A stretch of DNA of 64,000 nt from JACCTI01 sp963742295 (GCA_963742295.1 CAVULI010000007.1:856127-920126), one strand, 5' to 3'. Numbered from the stretch's first letter, positions 39,703 through 50,352 are shown. Numbers and translations: made by a program. The notes: generated by a model not told the origin, from the letters alone.

Positions 39703-39778
39703 TGGCTCCAGAGGGAGGATTCGAACCTACAACCGGTCGGTTAACAGCCGACTGCTCTACCAATTGAGCTACTCTGGA
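39703..39778 (-). tRNA. tRNA-Asn (GTT)
   Basis: A complete cloverleaf on the minus strand: acceptor TCCAGAG/CTCTGGA, D-arm AGCTCAATTGGTAGAGC, anticodon arm GTCGG-CTGTTAA-CCGAC with anticodon GTT, T-loop TTCGAAT, discriminator G and an encoded CCA. The T-stem (GTAGG with CCTCC) has one mismatch. It separates two glycan gene blocks and is the only RNA gene I find. Confidence 0.93.
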
Positions 39779-39826
39779 TCTGAAATTCTTGAACTGGGAA
39801 GCGCTAGAAGCCGCTTCCACTTCCTT

Positions 39827-40831
39827 CTAGACTGCCGCAGACCCGTTCCCGGCTTTCCTCCATCGCGCCGGTAGACTAGTCGCACGCAGAAGACGCGGGT
39901 AAAATTCGTCCCGGGCGGTTCGGAGTTTCGCCACCAAGGGTACGGGAAAAGCGTTGATAATTCCATGATGAATTTGAAGTTTGAGAAACACGCTCCCCTT
40001 AGCGGTAAGCGGAATATAATACCTGGGAACCAGAACCTCCTCGAATCCGTTGCGTCGCTTAAACTCGGTCAACGAGCTCTCCACGCGATGGTAACGGTAG
40101 TTTGCATAGACTAAATGACTGAGGCCTTTTTCGGCGCAAATTTCGACTGCCTTCGCGATCAACGCATTGGTAGGCTTCTTGTCGGCGTGCCTCTGCGTGC
40201 TGAAAACATGAAACGTCGTCGCGATAGTCCCTACGTAGACCATCTTGATGAATCCAATCAGCTCCTCCTGAAGGAAAGCGCCGATAAACTCACTTCTGCT
40301 TAAGTATGTTGCTTTCTCTTTCTTTAGGTCCTCCAGACTCTTCTGATAATGCCAAAATCGTTTTCCCTGCCTGATTGGCGACTCATTATAAATCTTTGAG
40401 ATCGCCTTTACCAGAGAGTCATCCAGCTGAACTGACTTTGTTACAACCCCAAGCTTGGCCGCCTTCTTTACGGCTTTTCGGACATCGTACTCCACTCGAT
40501 TTTTTAGCCAGTCATCATAGGTCGTTATGGGTACGGCAGCCATGCTATCCCACTCCAAAACGTATTTATGCCTTGGAACTGTATCGGGTAGACGCTGTGC
40601 AAACGTGAAAATGTCGGCTCCCAGACGGCTTTGCTTCAGCTGGGTAATAGCCAGCTCAGGATCGGCGATTACTTCCCCTTCTACCACTCCTTCATCATGG
40701 ACCGTAGCAATCTTCAGCCAGCCTTGGGAAAGGATCACCGTTCTTCCCTCGATCACAGCAGACCTAACCACTCTGGGTTTTCCGTTAACTACAATCTCGA
40801 TGTCTTTGGTAGTCGTGTCGTGTGATTCCAT
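39827..40831 (-). CDS. GNAT/FemAB-like acyl- or aminoacyltransferase
   Basis: A 334-residue protein with a GNAT-superfamily core like FemAB or BioF2-like transferases: DYDVRKAVKKAAKLGV-type N-domain, ESPIRQGKRFWHYQKSLED, EELIGFIKMVYVG, and HLVYANYRYHRVESSLTEFK. Such proteins acylate amino sugars or cross-link peptide groups. It starts one base inside the asnB stop (TAATG), so the two are coupled. Substrate unknown. Confidence 0.7.
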   Translation of the reverse strand: MESHDTTTKDIEIVVNGKPRVVRSAVIEGRTVILSQGWLKIATVHDEGVVEGEVIADPELAITQLKQSRLGADIFTFAQRLPDTVPRHKYVLEWDSMAAVPITTYDDWLKNRVEYDVRKAVKKAAKLGVVTKSVQLDDSLVKAISKIYNESPIRQGKRFWHYQKSLEDLKKEKATYLSRSEFIGAFLQEELIGFIKMVYVGTIATTFHVFSTQRHADKKPTNALIAKAVEICAEKGLSHLVYANYRYHRVESSLTEFKRRNGFEEVLVPRYYIPLTAKGSVFLKLQIHHGIINAFPVPLVAKLRTARDEFYPRLLRATSLPARWRKAGNGSAAV

Positions 40832-42749
40832 TAGTCGGCTCCAGACAACAGTGAATCATGCGCGGGCCGGAAGGTATCATTGTGCCCCTTTCGCATCCAT
40901 TGTTCAAGCATTACCAGGCTGAACAACAACTTGTGGTTGTCTTCCTGTCCGGACTGATGTTCACGCAAAAGTCGGCGCACCGGCTGCGGTTCCAGCATGC
41001 GGAAGATGTGCGACCTTTCGTCGAGCAACATCTCGCTCAGCTGGCTATCGACCGACGAATTGAACCAGCTGTCGATCACATTAACGGCGAAGCCCTTTTT
41101 CTTTCGCTGCAGGATGTGGGGCGGCAGAAATTTCCGGCAAACTTCGCGATGAATCCATTTCCCTTTGCCGTTACGAACCTTTTGCCCCGCGCCGAGCCGC
41201 TGCGCGAATTCGACCACGGTGCGATCTAGATAAGGCACGCGCCCTTCGAGGCTGTGCGCCATGGAAAGTTTGTCGGCAAACATGAGCAACTCGTCTGGCA
41301 AGGAAGAGCGTAACTCTAGCAATTGAAATGCCCCCAACTCGTCCGTCCCTTGGGCTTGCGAAAATATTTCGCGCCAGGAATCCAGGGTCCGATTTCCATT
41401 CACGCGCGTGAGCCGATCGCGTTGAAAAAGACCGTCGATTGTTTCCGCCGGCGCGAGGGAAAACACATCTTCGTAACGTTGCAGCGGATCGTTGGTCGCG
41501 AGCGATTGCACGCCGCGTTTTAGGGTTTCATTGCGCGGCAGACGGTTGATGAAAGAACTCGTTAGGCCACGCAGCGCCGACGGCAAACTGACGCCAGACA
41601 TTTCCATAATGCACGCCGAGATGACGTTTGTAGCCGCCAAACAATTCGTCCGGACCCTGCCCGATGAGCACGACTTTCACGTCCTGTTTCGCGCGCTGAC
41701 AGACGAAATACATCGGCACGACCGATGAAGACGCGATCGGTTCTTCCAGCGAATCGACAATCTTCGGCAGCGATTTCTCGAAGAAGGCGCGATCGAGTTT
41801 GACCGGAATGTGCCGGCCGCCGAGCAGCGCGGCGCTTTCCGCGGCATCGGCCAGTTCGTCGTCGGCAAAACTTTCGCCGTAACCGACGGTGTAAGCTGGC
41901 CACGAATCGCCGTGCTCATTCATGAGCGCGAGCAACAACCCGGAATCCAAGCCGCCGCTGAGCAGAATGCCGACCGGCACATCGGCGAGCAGATGGCGTT
42001 TCACCGCGCCTTTGTAGAGACGCAGCAATTCCTCAATCGCTTCTTCGTCGCGCAGCTGGCTTTTCAAACGGCGTCGGAACAAAATTATACCAGCGCTTTT
42101 CGCGACACTCGCCCTTCTCGACGATCAGCATCGTGCCGGGCGCCAGCTTGCGAATGCCGCGGTAGATGGTGAACGGCGACGGCGTGTAGCGATAGCGCAG
42201 GAAAAGATTGACCGCGTCGGGATCAACTTCCGGAGCGGAATTGTCCGCCGCCAGGACGGCGCGAATCTCCGAGCCAAATGTCAGCTGTCCATCGGCCAGC
42301 CGGTAATAGACGAGCTTGATGCCCATGGCATCGCGGGCCACGAGCAACCGCTCGTTAGGCGCATCCCAGATGGCGAGACCGAACATGCCGTTGAGATGAT
42401 TGAGCACATCCGCGCCCCATTTCTTGTAGCCGTGGACGATAACTTCGGTGTCGGAGTTGGTTCGGAATTCGTAACCAAATCCCTGGAGCTCGGCGCGCAG
42501 CTCCTTGTAGTTGTAAATTTCGCCGTTGAACATGACCCAGATTTTTTCCTCCGGATCGGACATCGGCTGATGACCACCGGACAAGTCGATGATGGAAAGC
42601 CGGCGAAAACCGAGGCCGAGCGCACCGTCGATCAAATAACCTTCATCGTCCGGTCCGCGATGCGCGATCGAGTTCGCCATGCGCACGATCGTCTCGCGCG
42701 CGACCGGCGTGCGATGCTGAAAATTAAATTGCCCTGCGATGCCGCACAT
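40831..42749 (-). CDS. asnB: Asparagine synthase (glutamine-hydrolysing) AsnB, two frameshifts
   Basis: MCGIAGQFNFQHRTPVAR with the glutaminase Cys2 present, then HRGPDDEGY and NGEIYNYKELR. After a shift near 42055 the synthetase part continues (LLSGGLDSGLLLALM, the ATP P-loop; EEPIASSSVVP; GQGPDELFGGY), and after a second shift near 41590 the C-terminal SLEGRVPYLDRTVVEFAQRL ends at 40831. About 639 residues in total, normal length. In glycan loci these enzymes amidate uronic acids or similar carboxylates. The breaks are indels with no added stop in between. Confidence 0.85.
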
Positions 42750-44008
42750 ATCGCGCTCGCTATGTTAACACCGGCGCGGTCTTTCTCGTGCAGGTAGAAG
42801 GCGAGGCTGCGAAACATCTGCGATTGCGCCCAGCGGTGCATCGGGACGTTGTCCCAGCCGAACTTCAACTGGCGCGAGCGAAACGATCCGTCTGGCTTGA
42901 TCCAATCGCGCATGATGCCCGTCACCACTTCTTCCAATTTCCCGTCGAGCTGCGGAAAGCGATCGCGCAACAAAAGACAAAGATTGATGCACTCAGCGCA
43001 ATCGTAGAGCTCGCGCTTGTAGACGGTGAGACGCGGTGCTTTCGCGAAAGGCCTCGGCAATCCGTCCGGCGCGAAAAGGTTGTTCAGATAATATTCCACA
43101 CCTCGTTTCAGCGCCAGGCGGATTGGCTCCGCCCCGGTGAGTCGGTGAATTTTCGCCAGCGCTTTCATCACGAAGCAGGTGTGGAAATGATCGACGAAAT
43201 CGCGCACACCATCCGTGGCGTAAAACCAGGAACCATCGGCATTTTGATTTTCGAGAACGAAATTGCAGTTCCGTTCTGCAATCGCAGCATACCGATCGTC
43301 ATCGAAAAGCCTCGCAGCACTCGTCAGGCAAGAAGCGCGATATGCGCTGGCGTTGATCACGCCGCTCTCCTCAAACGGTGAATAGGAACAACTGTTCGCT
43401 GTCGCCGAGGTGGGGAAATCCTTGATGTCATTCGCGACGTGCCGCGCGATCGAGCGCAAGACCTCGAGCCATTCCTCGCGGCCATCGATTTGGTAAACCT
43501 GAAGAAAAGCCTCGAACATGTAGGGCGTGCTGGTGATGAACGGCGTGTTCGCTTTCAGCGTGCCATTGCGCGTGACCCAATCGAACGGATAGCCCCAGCA
43601 ATATTCCGCGAAGCCCGGCGCTCGGCTTCGTTGCAGTTCGCGCAGAAAATGAATGGCGCGCTCGAGATGTTTTTTGTCGCCGGTCGCCTGATGCAGAAAG
43701 GCAAAGCCCATCGCGTAATGCGCATCGGCGATGGGGAATCGCGTTGGCCGATGGAAAAGATGCCGCGCTGATGGAACGAATGCCTCGAAGAAAATCATCG
43801 GCGCAACTGCGGTTGTGCCGAGAAGTTTGTGCCGGTAATAAAGCGCCTTGGCTCGCCCGCCGATTGGCCCAGCAAAGAAGGACTGATGGTCCCGCGAATT
43901 TTCGCCGTAAGCGTCCAGCCAGCCCACGAAGCGAGTCAGAACACGACGCGTTTCCTCAGGGCGCGGAGACACTCCCTCCGTCGTCGGTTGTAGCGCAGCT
44001 GTCACCAC
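42632..44008 (-). CDS. Predicted alpha/alpha-toroid protein (terpene-cyclase/GH-like fold), glycan locus
   Basis: I do not recognise an exact family. The 458-residue protein has repeated helical pairs with short Gly/Trp motifs: NQNADGSWFYATDG and IKPDGSFRSRQLKFGW, typical of alpha/alpha toroids such as prenyltransferase repeats or unsaturated glucuronyl hydrolases, and HFHTCFVMKALAKI. Such proteins occur in capsule and O-antigen loci. The frame overlaps the start of asnB by 118 bases. A one-base shift near 42770 would end it at about 42759, so the last 40 residues are doubtful. Confidence 0.6.
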   Translation of the reverse strand: MVTAALQPTTEGVSPRPEETRRVLTRFVGWLDAYGENSRDHQSFFAGPIGGRAKALYYRHKLLGTTAVAPMIFFEAFVPSARHLFHRPTRFPIADAHYAMGFAFLHQATGDKKHLERAIHFLRELQRSRAPGFAEYCWGYPFDWVTRNGTLKANTPFITSTPYMFEAFLQVYQIDGREEWLEVLRSIARHVANDIKDFPTSATANSCSYSPFEESGVINASAYRASCLTSAARLFDDDRYAAIAERNCNFVLENQNADGSWFYATDGVRDFVDHFHTCFVMKALAKIHRLTGAEPIRLALKRGVEYYLNNLFAPDGLPRPFAKAPRLTVYKRELYDCAECINLCLLLRDRFPQLDGKLEEVVTGIMRDWIKPDGSFRSRQLKFGWDNVPMHRWAQSQMFRSLAFYLHEKDRAGVNIASAICAASQGNLIFSIARRSRARRSCAWRTRSRIADRTMKVI

Positions 44009-44027
44009 CTCAGTGTAGCTGAAATTA

Positions 44028-44906
44028 CTACGTCTTCGTCCCGGAAATCATCCGGTGCCATCCCCAGCGACGGCCGATCCATCGTTCCGCTCTCGTCGGT
44101 AGAATGTTCTTCAAGATCGGCCAGTGATCGACGTTAAACTCCCAGACTTCCTGGCGAACATTCGAGAAGTCTTTGAAGAGCGCCGCGCCCTCGGCGTGAC
44201 TATAAACCTTGGCGAGCGGGCAATACGGGCCGTCGGTATTCATGCTCACCCACTGCTCGTGCGTCAGCTTTTTCGTCAGAGTCTCGCGATGCCCGTCGAG
44301 TTTCCATTTATCGAAACCGGTCACGGAAGCGAGCAGGCCCGGCATGAACTTGGGACGCAGCATGTGCCGGAACAGCTTCCGCAGGAACATGATCTCGATG
44401 TAATAATTGATCGAGCTGCGGTTGTAGAGCATGACGTTGAAGGTGCCGCCTTTGCGCAGAACGCGATGCATCTCTCGGACGATTCGCTCCGGCACGGGCG
44501 AGTGGTGAATCACGCCAAAGCTGTAGATGTGATCGAAGGTTTCATCGGGAAACGGAATTTTCTCTTCCGCATTCGCCACTTCGAAACGGCCAGGCACATC
44601 GAAAAGACGAAAGCGTTCGCGCGCCATTTCGATCGAGGCCGGCGTGAGATCGACGCCCGTGTAATTGGCGCCTTTCTTCGCGAACTCGAGTCCATCGGTC
44701 GCAATGCTGCATCCGATTTCGAGCACGTCTTTGCCGGCGTATTTGTGAAACGCGGCCACGGTCGGAACATGCCACTCGCGCTTGCCGTAACGGTTGCGCG
44801 AAATCTCCTCGAAATAGCGACGGCGATCCTGCGCGTCGGACAAATCCGATTGGCACGGATTTGAATTCCAGAACTCTTTTACCTCGGTGATGTCGGTTTG
44901 GGTCAT
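44028..44906 (-). CDS. Class I SAM-dependent methyltransferase (Methyltransf_11 type)
   Basis: A 292-residue methyltransferase. Motif I is VLEIGCSIATDGLEFAKKG, the acidic loop YTGVDLTPAS, motif II DHIYSFGVIHHSP, and motif III VLRKGGTFNVMLYNR. It starts 25 bases after the GT2 stop and lies 20 bases before the toroid gene. Probably O-methylates the sugar or lipid-linked intermediate. Confidence 0.82.
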   Translation of the reverse strand: MTQTDITEVKEFWNSNPCQSDLSDAQDRRRYFEEISRNRYGKREWHVPTVAAFHKYAGKDVLEIGCSIATDGLEFAKKGANYTGVDLTPASIEMARERFRLFDVPGRFEVANAEEKIPFPDETFDHIYSFGVIHHSPVPERIVREMHRVLRKGGTFNVMLYNRSSINYYIEIMFLRKLFRHMLRPKFMPGLLASVTGFDKWKLDGHRETLTKKLTHEQWVSMNTDGPYCPLAKVYSHAEGAALFKDFSNVRQEVWEFNVDHWPILKNILPTRAERWIGRRWGWHRMISGTKT

Positions 44907-44930
44907 GGATCAAGCATTCGTTAGGCAAAA

Positions 44931-45800
44931 TCAGGTTCGGGACAAACGGAACAGATTTTTCATCCGATCGATCTGTTCGCGACGGTGAAAGCGGAGCAGT
45001 TCCGGCGGCACTGGACGTTCAATGCGGCTGGCCAGTGAATGAACATAGCCGAAAAGCAGGATTAATCCGCCAATGCCGTAAGGTTTTTTTAACATTTGGA
45101 ATCCGACCCGAAAGACCTCCCATAGAGGATGGTTTCCGAGGAAGTAATCCTTTCTACCATAGTCGAAGCGGGCCTTCCATATGTTCGTCTCGGTCGCGCC
45201 CATGGGCCGGTAATGGAAAAAGGTCTTCTCGCGGAAGGAGCGGGTTTGCCAGCCCTTGTAGCGGGCCATGCGGACGGCAATCCAATCGATCCCCCCCCAT
45301 TTCACTGGGGTATAACCGCCGACTTCCTCAAAGCACGCTCGCCGGAACAGCTGGCAGGCGCCAAAGACATCGTTCTCGTTGTAGAAACTGTCCTTTTCGG
45401 CGTCGTAATCCGACTCGCGCATGGAGGTACCCGCGACACCGAGTTTGGGATTCTCTGCGAATTTCCCGAGCAGAAATTCCATGTAATCGGGCTCGAATGA
45501 AATATCTGCGTCGAGATTTCCTATCACGTCGAAGGGCAAGGCGCGGACACGTTCGAGGCCGGCATTAAAGGCGTGCACTTTGCCAGCAAAATTACGCTCC
45601 GTTTGTTGCGGCCGATTGACGACCTCGATCCAGGAAAATTTCGACGCGTATTCCTGCGCGATCTCTCCGGTGCCATCGGTCGAACCGTCGTTAACGATTA
45701 CCAGGCGCTCGGGCCGCACGGTTTGCGCGACCACCGAACCGATCGTCTTCTCGATGTGCGCCTCCTCATTGCGCGCGGGAATAATGAGAACGTACTTCAT
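44931..45800 (-). CDS. Glycosyltransferase family 2
   Basis: A 289-residue GT2: YVLIIPARNEEAHIEKTIGS, IVNDGSTDGTGEIA, FDVIGNLDADISFEPDYM (the metal-binding DxD), and CQLFRRACFEEVGGYTPVKWGGIDW as the ED-motif equivalent. A C-terminal hydrophobic helix (GIGGLILLFGYVHSLAS) suggests membrane association. Directly preceded by the Gfo/Idh stop. Confidence 0.87.
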   Translation of the reverse strand: MKYVLIIPARNEEAHIEKTIGSVVAQTVRPERLVIVNDGSTDGTGEIAQEYASKFSWIEVVNRPQQTERNFAGKVHAFNAGLERVRALPFDVIGNLDADISFEPDYMEFLLGKFAENPKLGVAGTSMRESDYDAEKDSFYNENDVFGACQLFRRACFEEVGGYTPVKWGGIDWIAVRMARYKGWQTRSFREKTFFHYRPMGATETNIWKARFDYGRKDYFLGNHPLWEVFRVGFQMLKKPYGIGGLILLFGYVHSLASRIERPVPPELLRFHRREQIDRMKNLFRLSRT

Positions 45801-46910
45801 TCAGGCAGCGTTTGATTTCGATGGAGCCGCAACCGAGGCGGGATAAACCTGGGCGAAAATTTGATCCATGATGCGCGCCGTCAAAATGATTTCGCGATAT
45901 GGAATGGGCGGCTCCGTTTTATCGCGGATACTCAGATAGAATCGCTCGACCAATTCCTTCATTCCGGCATCCTGATGGAGACGCTGACGAATAAAATCAG
46001 CTATATTCGAAATGGCGTTTCGGAAATGTTCCTTAGCCAGGACAAATGGCGGTCCAAAATAGGTGAGATAACTTTTATAAGAACGACTGGTCGACCGGAT
46101 CAGGCTTCCACTTGCCTGATCCACAGTCAGGGAATTCACCGGCCCACATATGCGCAGCTGATTCAAACCAGGACTGATCTGCGTCGAAAAACAGAAAAAC
46201 GCGGTCGTGCCTTTTCCATCGCGAATTAAAACGCGAAGCTCATCAAGAACTTCCTGACCACCCATTTTTTGCAGCCGATCGCTTTGATGCGCCGACGCGG
46301 CAACTTCAACCAAGTCGTCGTCGAGAAACTCCGCGAGCCGTGCGACGCCGTGACTGATGAGGTTGTGAAATAATTGACCCGGCAATTGCCGCACCCAATG
46401 ACTCTTGCTCCCCAACAACGGGCCGACGTAGTTCGCGTCACCGAGGGCGTAGGAGAAATGACTTTCAACGTGAATCGGCCTTCCACCTAGATAACCGCTT
46501 CCCACAAGTCGCCGCATCTCCAACATCTCCAGCGTGAACTGAAGGTTATGTCCGGCGGTTAACCTCAGATCGCGACTTTGGCCTAACGAGACCAGAGTCT
46601 CCGCTTCCGCGCTAGTGATTGTAAACGGCTTTTCAATGTAGACGTTGCATCCTGCTTCCAGGCATTGCTTCGCGACCGAGAAATGACTCTGCGGCGGCGT
46701 AGTGATGTGAACCACGTCGAGCGGTCCGGCCGCGAGCATTTCCCGCACATCGGCGTAGCTATTCGAAATACGGAATCGCTCCGCCAGCTGCTGCGCCATG
46801 AGCGGTTCGCGATCACAAACCGCGACGATAGCGCAATCGGGTATCCGTCGGATCGCCCGGATATGTTCGTCGGCAATCTTGCCGCACCCCACTAGACCGA
46901 CGCGCAACAT
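45801..46910 (-). CDS. Gfo/Idh/MocA family oxidoreductase
   Basis: A 369-residue sugar oxidoreductase starting MLRVGLVGCGKIADEH (Rossmann motif) with the family EKP Lys in YIEKPFT. The ATG at 46910 shares a base with the epimerase stop (TGATG), preferred over the Met 44 codons upstream whose extra sequence reads out of frame through the epimerase gene. A role in making a modified nucleotide-sugar with the neighbouring epimerase is likely. Confidence 0.83.
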   Translation of the reverse strand: MLRVGLVGCGKIADEHIRAIRRIPDCAIVAVCDREPLMAQQLAERFRISNSYADVREMLAAGPLDVVHITTPPQSHFSVAKQCLEAGCNVYIEKPFTITSAEAETLVSLGQSRDLRLTAGHNLQFTLEMLEMRRLVGSGYLGGRPIHVESHFSYALGDANYVGPLLGSKSHWVRQLPGQLFHNLISHGVARLAEFLDDDLVEVAASAHQSDRLQKMGGQEVLDELRVLIRDGKGTTAFFCFSTQISPGLNQLRICGPVNSLTVDQASGSLIRSTSRSYKSYLTYFGPPFVLAKEHFRNAISNIADFIRQRLHQDAGMKELVERFYLSIRDKTEPPIPYREIILTARIMDQIFAQVYPASVAAPSKSNAA

Positions 46911-47959
46911 CAGGCCTTTTCCGGTCCGAACTGGCTCAGGAAATGTTCGATCGCTTCCGGCATGGCAACGCGCGGACTCCATCCCAGTTTTTCGCGAAGC
47001 TTGCGATTTGAGAAACGGTTCCCTTTCCATTCGGCGGCGCAACGGCGGCGATTAAAAACCGGCGGGAGCTGGCCGTGCGACCAAATGGAATACTTTTCCC
47101 ACAAACTGCACAACGCTTCCGTCACTGGGTAAGGTAGACTAATGGAAAATGATTTCCTCAGTCGCTCCTTGTAGCGTCGAAAGAATTGCGCGCTCGTCGG
47201 CAGATCGTCGTCTACGACGTTGAAGGTCTCGCCTTCGATGCCCGGTTTGAGTCCCGCGAGGACGATGGCTTCCGCGCAGTTATCGACATAAGTGAGCGGC
47301 AACTCGTTAGCCCCGCCCATGTGGATGGGAAAACCGAAGGTATCGATGGCCACGCGCCCGGTGAGCGACGGATTGCCGTCACCAAAAACAGCTCCAGGTC
47401 GCAAAATCACGAATGGCATGTTGTGCCGAACTCCATAATCTCGCACGATCTCTTCCTGCTTCAGTTTCCCATAACCGTAAGGGTCGTATCGTTCCTGCGG
47501 CGCGTCCTCGAGCGGAGCTGTTTCGTCGAGCAAAGCGCCTCGCGCCATTTTCAGATTAGAATAAACCGCGAAAGAGCTCACACAGACGAAACGCTTCGCC
47601 CGCCCCCGCTCAAGAAACGCGTCTATCAGGTTGCGCGTAGCGATCGCAGAATTCATGAAGGCGCCGGCAAAAGACTTATCCATGCCGGCGGCGAGGTGAT
47701 AAATGACATCGACATCTTCGGCCGCTTTCCGGCAATCGTCGCGCGATAACAAATCGCCGACAACTATCTGGACACGATCTTCAGCATCAAAACGTCGAAT
47801 CGCGGCTGAGAGACGATCGAGCCGACTCGATGGGCGCACAAAGCAGCGAAGGTTGGTGAATCCTTTTTCCAACAGCGTTGCAACGACTTTGGCTCCGACA
47901 AAACCGTTGGCGCCGGTAGTCAAGATACATGCATCATTTGCTAAAATGGAGTCAGACAT
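46910..47959 (-). CDS. NAD-dependent epimerase/dehydratase
   Basis: A 349-residue extended SDR: LTTGANGFVGAKVVATLLEKG (NAD motif), VIYHLAAGMDKS, CVSSFAVYSN, Y-x3-K in YDPYGYGKLKQEE, and LPLTYVDNCAEAIV. It acts on a nucleotide-sugar as epimerase, reductase or dehydratase. It is coupled to the Gfo/Idh gene. A 77-base gap separates its start from the beta-helix gene upstream. Confidence 0.85.
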   Translation of the reverse strand: MSDSILANDACILTTGANGFVGAKVVATLLEKGFTNLRCFVRPSSRLDRLSAAIRRFDAEDRVQIVVGDLLSRDDCRKAAEDVDVIYHLAAGMDKSFAGAFMNSAIATRNLIDAFLERGRAKRFVCVSSFAVYSNLKMARGALLDETAPLEDAPQERYDPYGYGKLKQEEIVRDYGVRHNMPFVILRPGAVFGDGNPSLTGRVAIDTFGFPIHMGGANELPLTYVDNCAEAIVLAGLKPGIEGETFNVVDDDLPTSAQFFRRYKERLRKSFSISLPYPVTEALCSLWEKYSIWSHGQLPPVFNRRRCAAEWKGNRFSNRKLREKLGWSPRVAMPEAIEHFLSQFGPEKA

Positions 47960-48036
47960 TCGGCGGAAAAAGTGAGAATTAAGTATCGGTCAATGTGCCG
48001 GATACGCCAAGGAAAACACAGCTCCGGTCAGCAGCC

Positions 48037-49366
48037 TTATTTCGTCCCCGTCGCGTTCGCCCCTTGCAATGGATGCGGGTAGACGAACTCCGTATAGTTC
48101 GGCCGCTCCTTGTCGACAAAGTAATCACGATTTGGCTGAACGAATTCGTTGCCACCCACCTGACCATAGGTTATCGGAGCGCTAATGTGATTATTCCAAA
48201 CATAGATCGGCACGCTGCCCCAAGGTGCGTCCGCCGGCTTCTTTGGATCCTTAGGGCCGGTGTAGGTATTTGGGTCAATGACGCCAGAGCCAGGCTGCTG
48301 TGTGCCGATGTAATCAGCTGGATAAATCCGATCCACAGGGCAGACGCCGTTGCCAGCAACCGACCGATAAAAAGCGGGCTTGATCATCGTATTCAAGAAC
48401 CCTGCGCCCGTGTGTTTGATCGTGTTGTCGAAGACTGTGGCTGTCCCTCCGCGAAGAAAAAGAAATGTATCGATGGCACCCGTAGCCGTGAAGGTATTAT
48501 GCATCGCTTCTACTTGAAGATTAGAACGGTTCGGATTCTGACCATTCTCGAACTGTTGCGAGTCGGCACCGTGAGTTCCGAGCGGCATATTTTGAATCGT
48601 GCAGTGGCGTATGACAAAACGCCCGCCGTTGTCACCATCGGTTACCTCCCAAACTCCTAGAAGCGGCTGTGGCGCAGAGAAATTAGCAGTCTTCAATGTA
48701 GACCGCGTGCTTTGTTCCCCAGGACATTGGTCGATGCCAGGAGTTAGGTGTGGCTGCTAGGATTATCTCGCACGTAAATGAGAGCCCCTCCGGCAGGAAG
48801 AGAACAATGGTCGATTAGCCCATACGGGCCTGGCTTAGTAGATAGGCGCACCTGGAGCGCTTATCCAGACGCAGAAGGAGTTCGAGCCGGTAAACTCGAG
48901 ATTAGTTAAACGAAAGCAATCGTCGCCTCCGCCATCGATGAGAATCAAACCGTTCCCCGTCTTCCAAGAATCGAAGCGCAGATCCTTTAACGTAATCGTC
49001 TTTCCTTCCGTCGGCCGAAATGAACACGACCGAAACCAGTCGTGACATTAACGGTAATAGTAGGTCGATCTGTCGAAGAGGCTCCCTGAATCGTAACTAC
49101 GATGCGGGATGACTATGTTCAGCATCGTAGGCCAGGTGTACTTGCCTCCGGGGGATCCAATGGTTACAGTCCAGCCATCCTCATTCTTGCTTTGCCACCG
49201 CTGCGACGGCGGCGGCAGTATCCGCGTAGCTGCCATCGGTGGAGACCGTTTTAGAGGCAGCTATTAGTGTTGAAGCAATAGCCTGAGGTAACGATGGCAA
49301 GACGGTCGAGATGGTTACGATTACGACCTCCAGACGGATCGCAGTTCATGTCTGTGCATTTTTGAT
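48037..49366 (-). pseudogene. Secreted right-handed beta-helix (pectate-lyase-like) protein A, broken by several indels
   Basis: Readable pieces in three frames join to one beta-helix protein of about 440 residues: a signal-peptide-like start (STVLPSLPQAIAS), TVSTDGSYADTAAAVAA, DGWTVTIGSPGGKYTW, TDRPTITVNVTTGFG, LKDLRFDSWKTGNGLILID, DDCFRLTNLEFTG, LPAGGALIYVRDN, then an intact stretch from 48696 (FVIRHCTIQNMP) to NYTEFVYPHPLQG. It is paralogous to protein B (50353-52448) along its whole length. It could be a polysaccharide lyase, glycosidase or just a surface protein. Exact start uncertain. Confidence 0.65.
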
Positions 49367-49425
49367 GTCATATGAACTTTTCGTTTTGGAAGGTTGCCTC
49401 GCAGCGACATCAAAGCCGCAACCAG

Positions 49426-50143
49426 TCAAGACGGCAATCGCTTAATTGGCAAATAAAACAAGCTGGCCACGCGGCTAAGAAAAAGAAACACTTGTCGTAA
49501 CCGGAATTGCTTGCGGCACGGGCAAACTTTTCCTTTCTTCTCTTTGCCGGATTCGGCTTCGAAAAGTTGGATGAAAGAGAACCAGCATGAACCCGGTAGT
49601 AAATCAGGTATTCTCGCAACGTTCCTATCCGCGTGTGACGTTTCCAGCGGTGCCACAAGTCTGCGTCTTCGTATTCCCTCCGCTCCCAGAATGGTTCGCG
49701 AAGGAGCAACTCACGCTTTGCCAGCCAACTGCTTGGCATGGGCATAGTCCGGGCAAACGCATAGAAGTAAGGAGTTTTATCGTCACCCACGAGGATATGC
49801 CGTGTCCCTACCGCCAGGCAGTCATTTTGTTTTGCATAGGCAAGCTGGAGCTCGATCTTTCTCGGGAAGCCAAATATCGTCGGCGTCCAGAAAGGCGACC
49901 CATTCCGTAGACGCTCGTTGCACACCCAGATTCCTCGTAACGCCGCACGGACTCAATGGGACCACTTCGAACTGCGCCTCGAGGCCCAGCCCGCGAAGCT
50001 TGGATTGAACTTTGCTAGGTAGCTTCGGTTACAAGGATGATGACGTGGCACGGGTGGGTTTGTCCTCTTACAGACTGTAACGCTTCATGGACATATGGCA
50101 GGTCGGATTCGACGACGCAGCTTATAATGGCGGTTACATTCAT
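49426..50143 (-). pseudogene. Glycosyltransferase family 2, broken
   Basis: An ATG at 50143 opens MNVTAIISCVVESDLPYVHE, a GT2 N-terminus, and shifts near 50020, 49875 and 49490 divide the gene. The middle part carries TEWVAFLDADDIWLP (the metal-binding DxD) and EYEDADLWHRWKRH, and the last frame ends QVFLFLSRVASLFYLPIKR. About 240 residues. It lies between the two beta-helix genes. Only indels seem to break it. Confidence 0.6.
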
Positions 50144-50352
50144 TATTCGTTAACGAATGATGGTCCGGCCTCGGGTGGTAAACGCGGCTCCTGTTTGGCG
50201 GACCGGGCATTGTTCGAAGACGCTCACCACTGCAATTGACATCATCGCGAGAATTATTCCATACCATCCGCGACTAATCTACCTAGCAAGGCGAAGCATC
50301 ACTCGCCGCCGGGCTATCGCTTGCCTTAGAAGAGCGGTGCCAGTTGGCTATC

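Noticed and set aside
39703..39778. tRNA-Asn as an integration site of a genomic island
   Set aside because: I found no integrase gene and no repeated copy of the tRNA 3' end elsewhere in the window.
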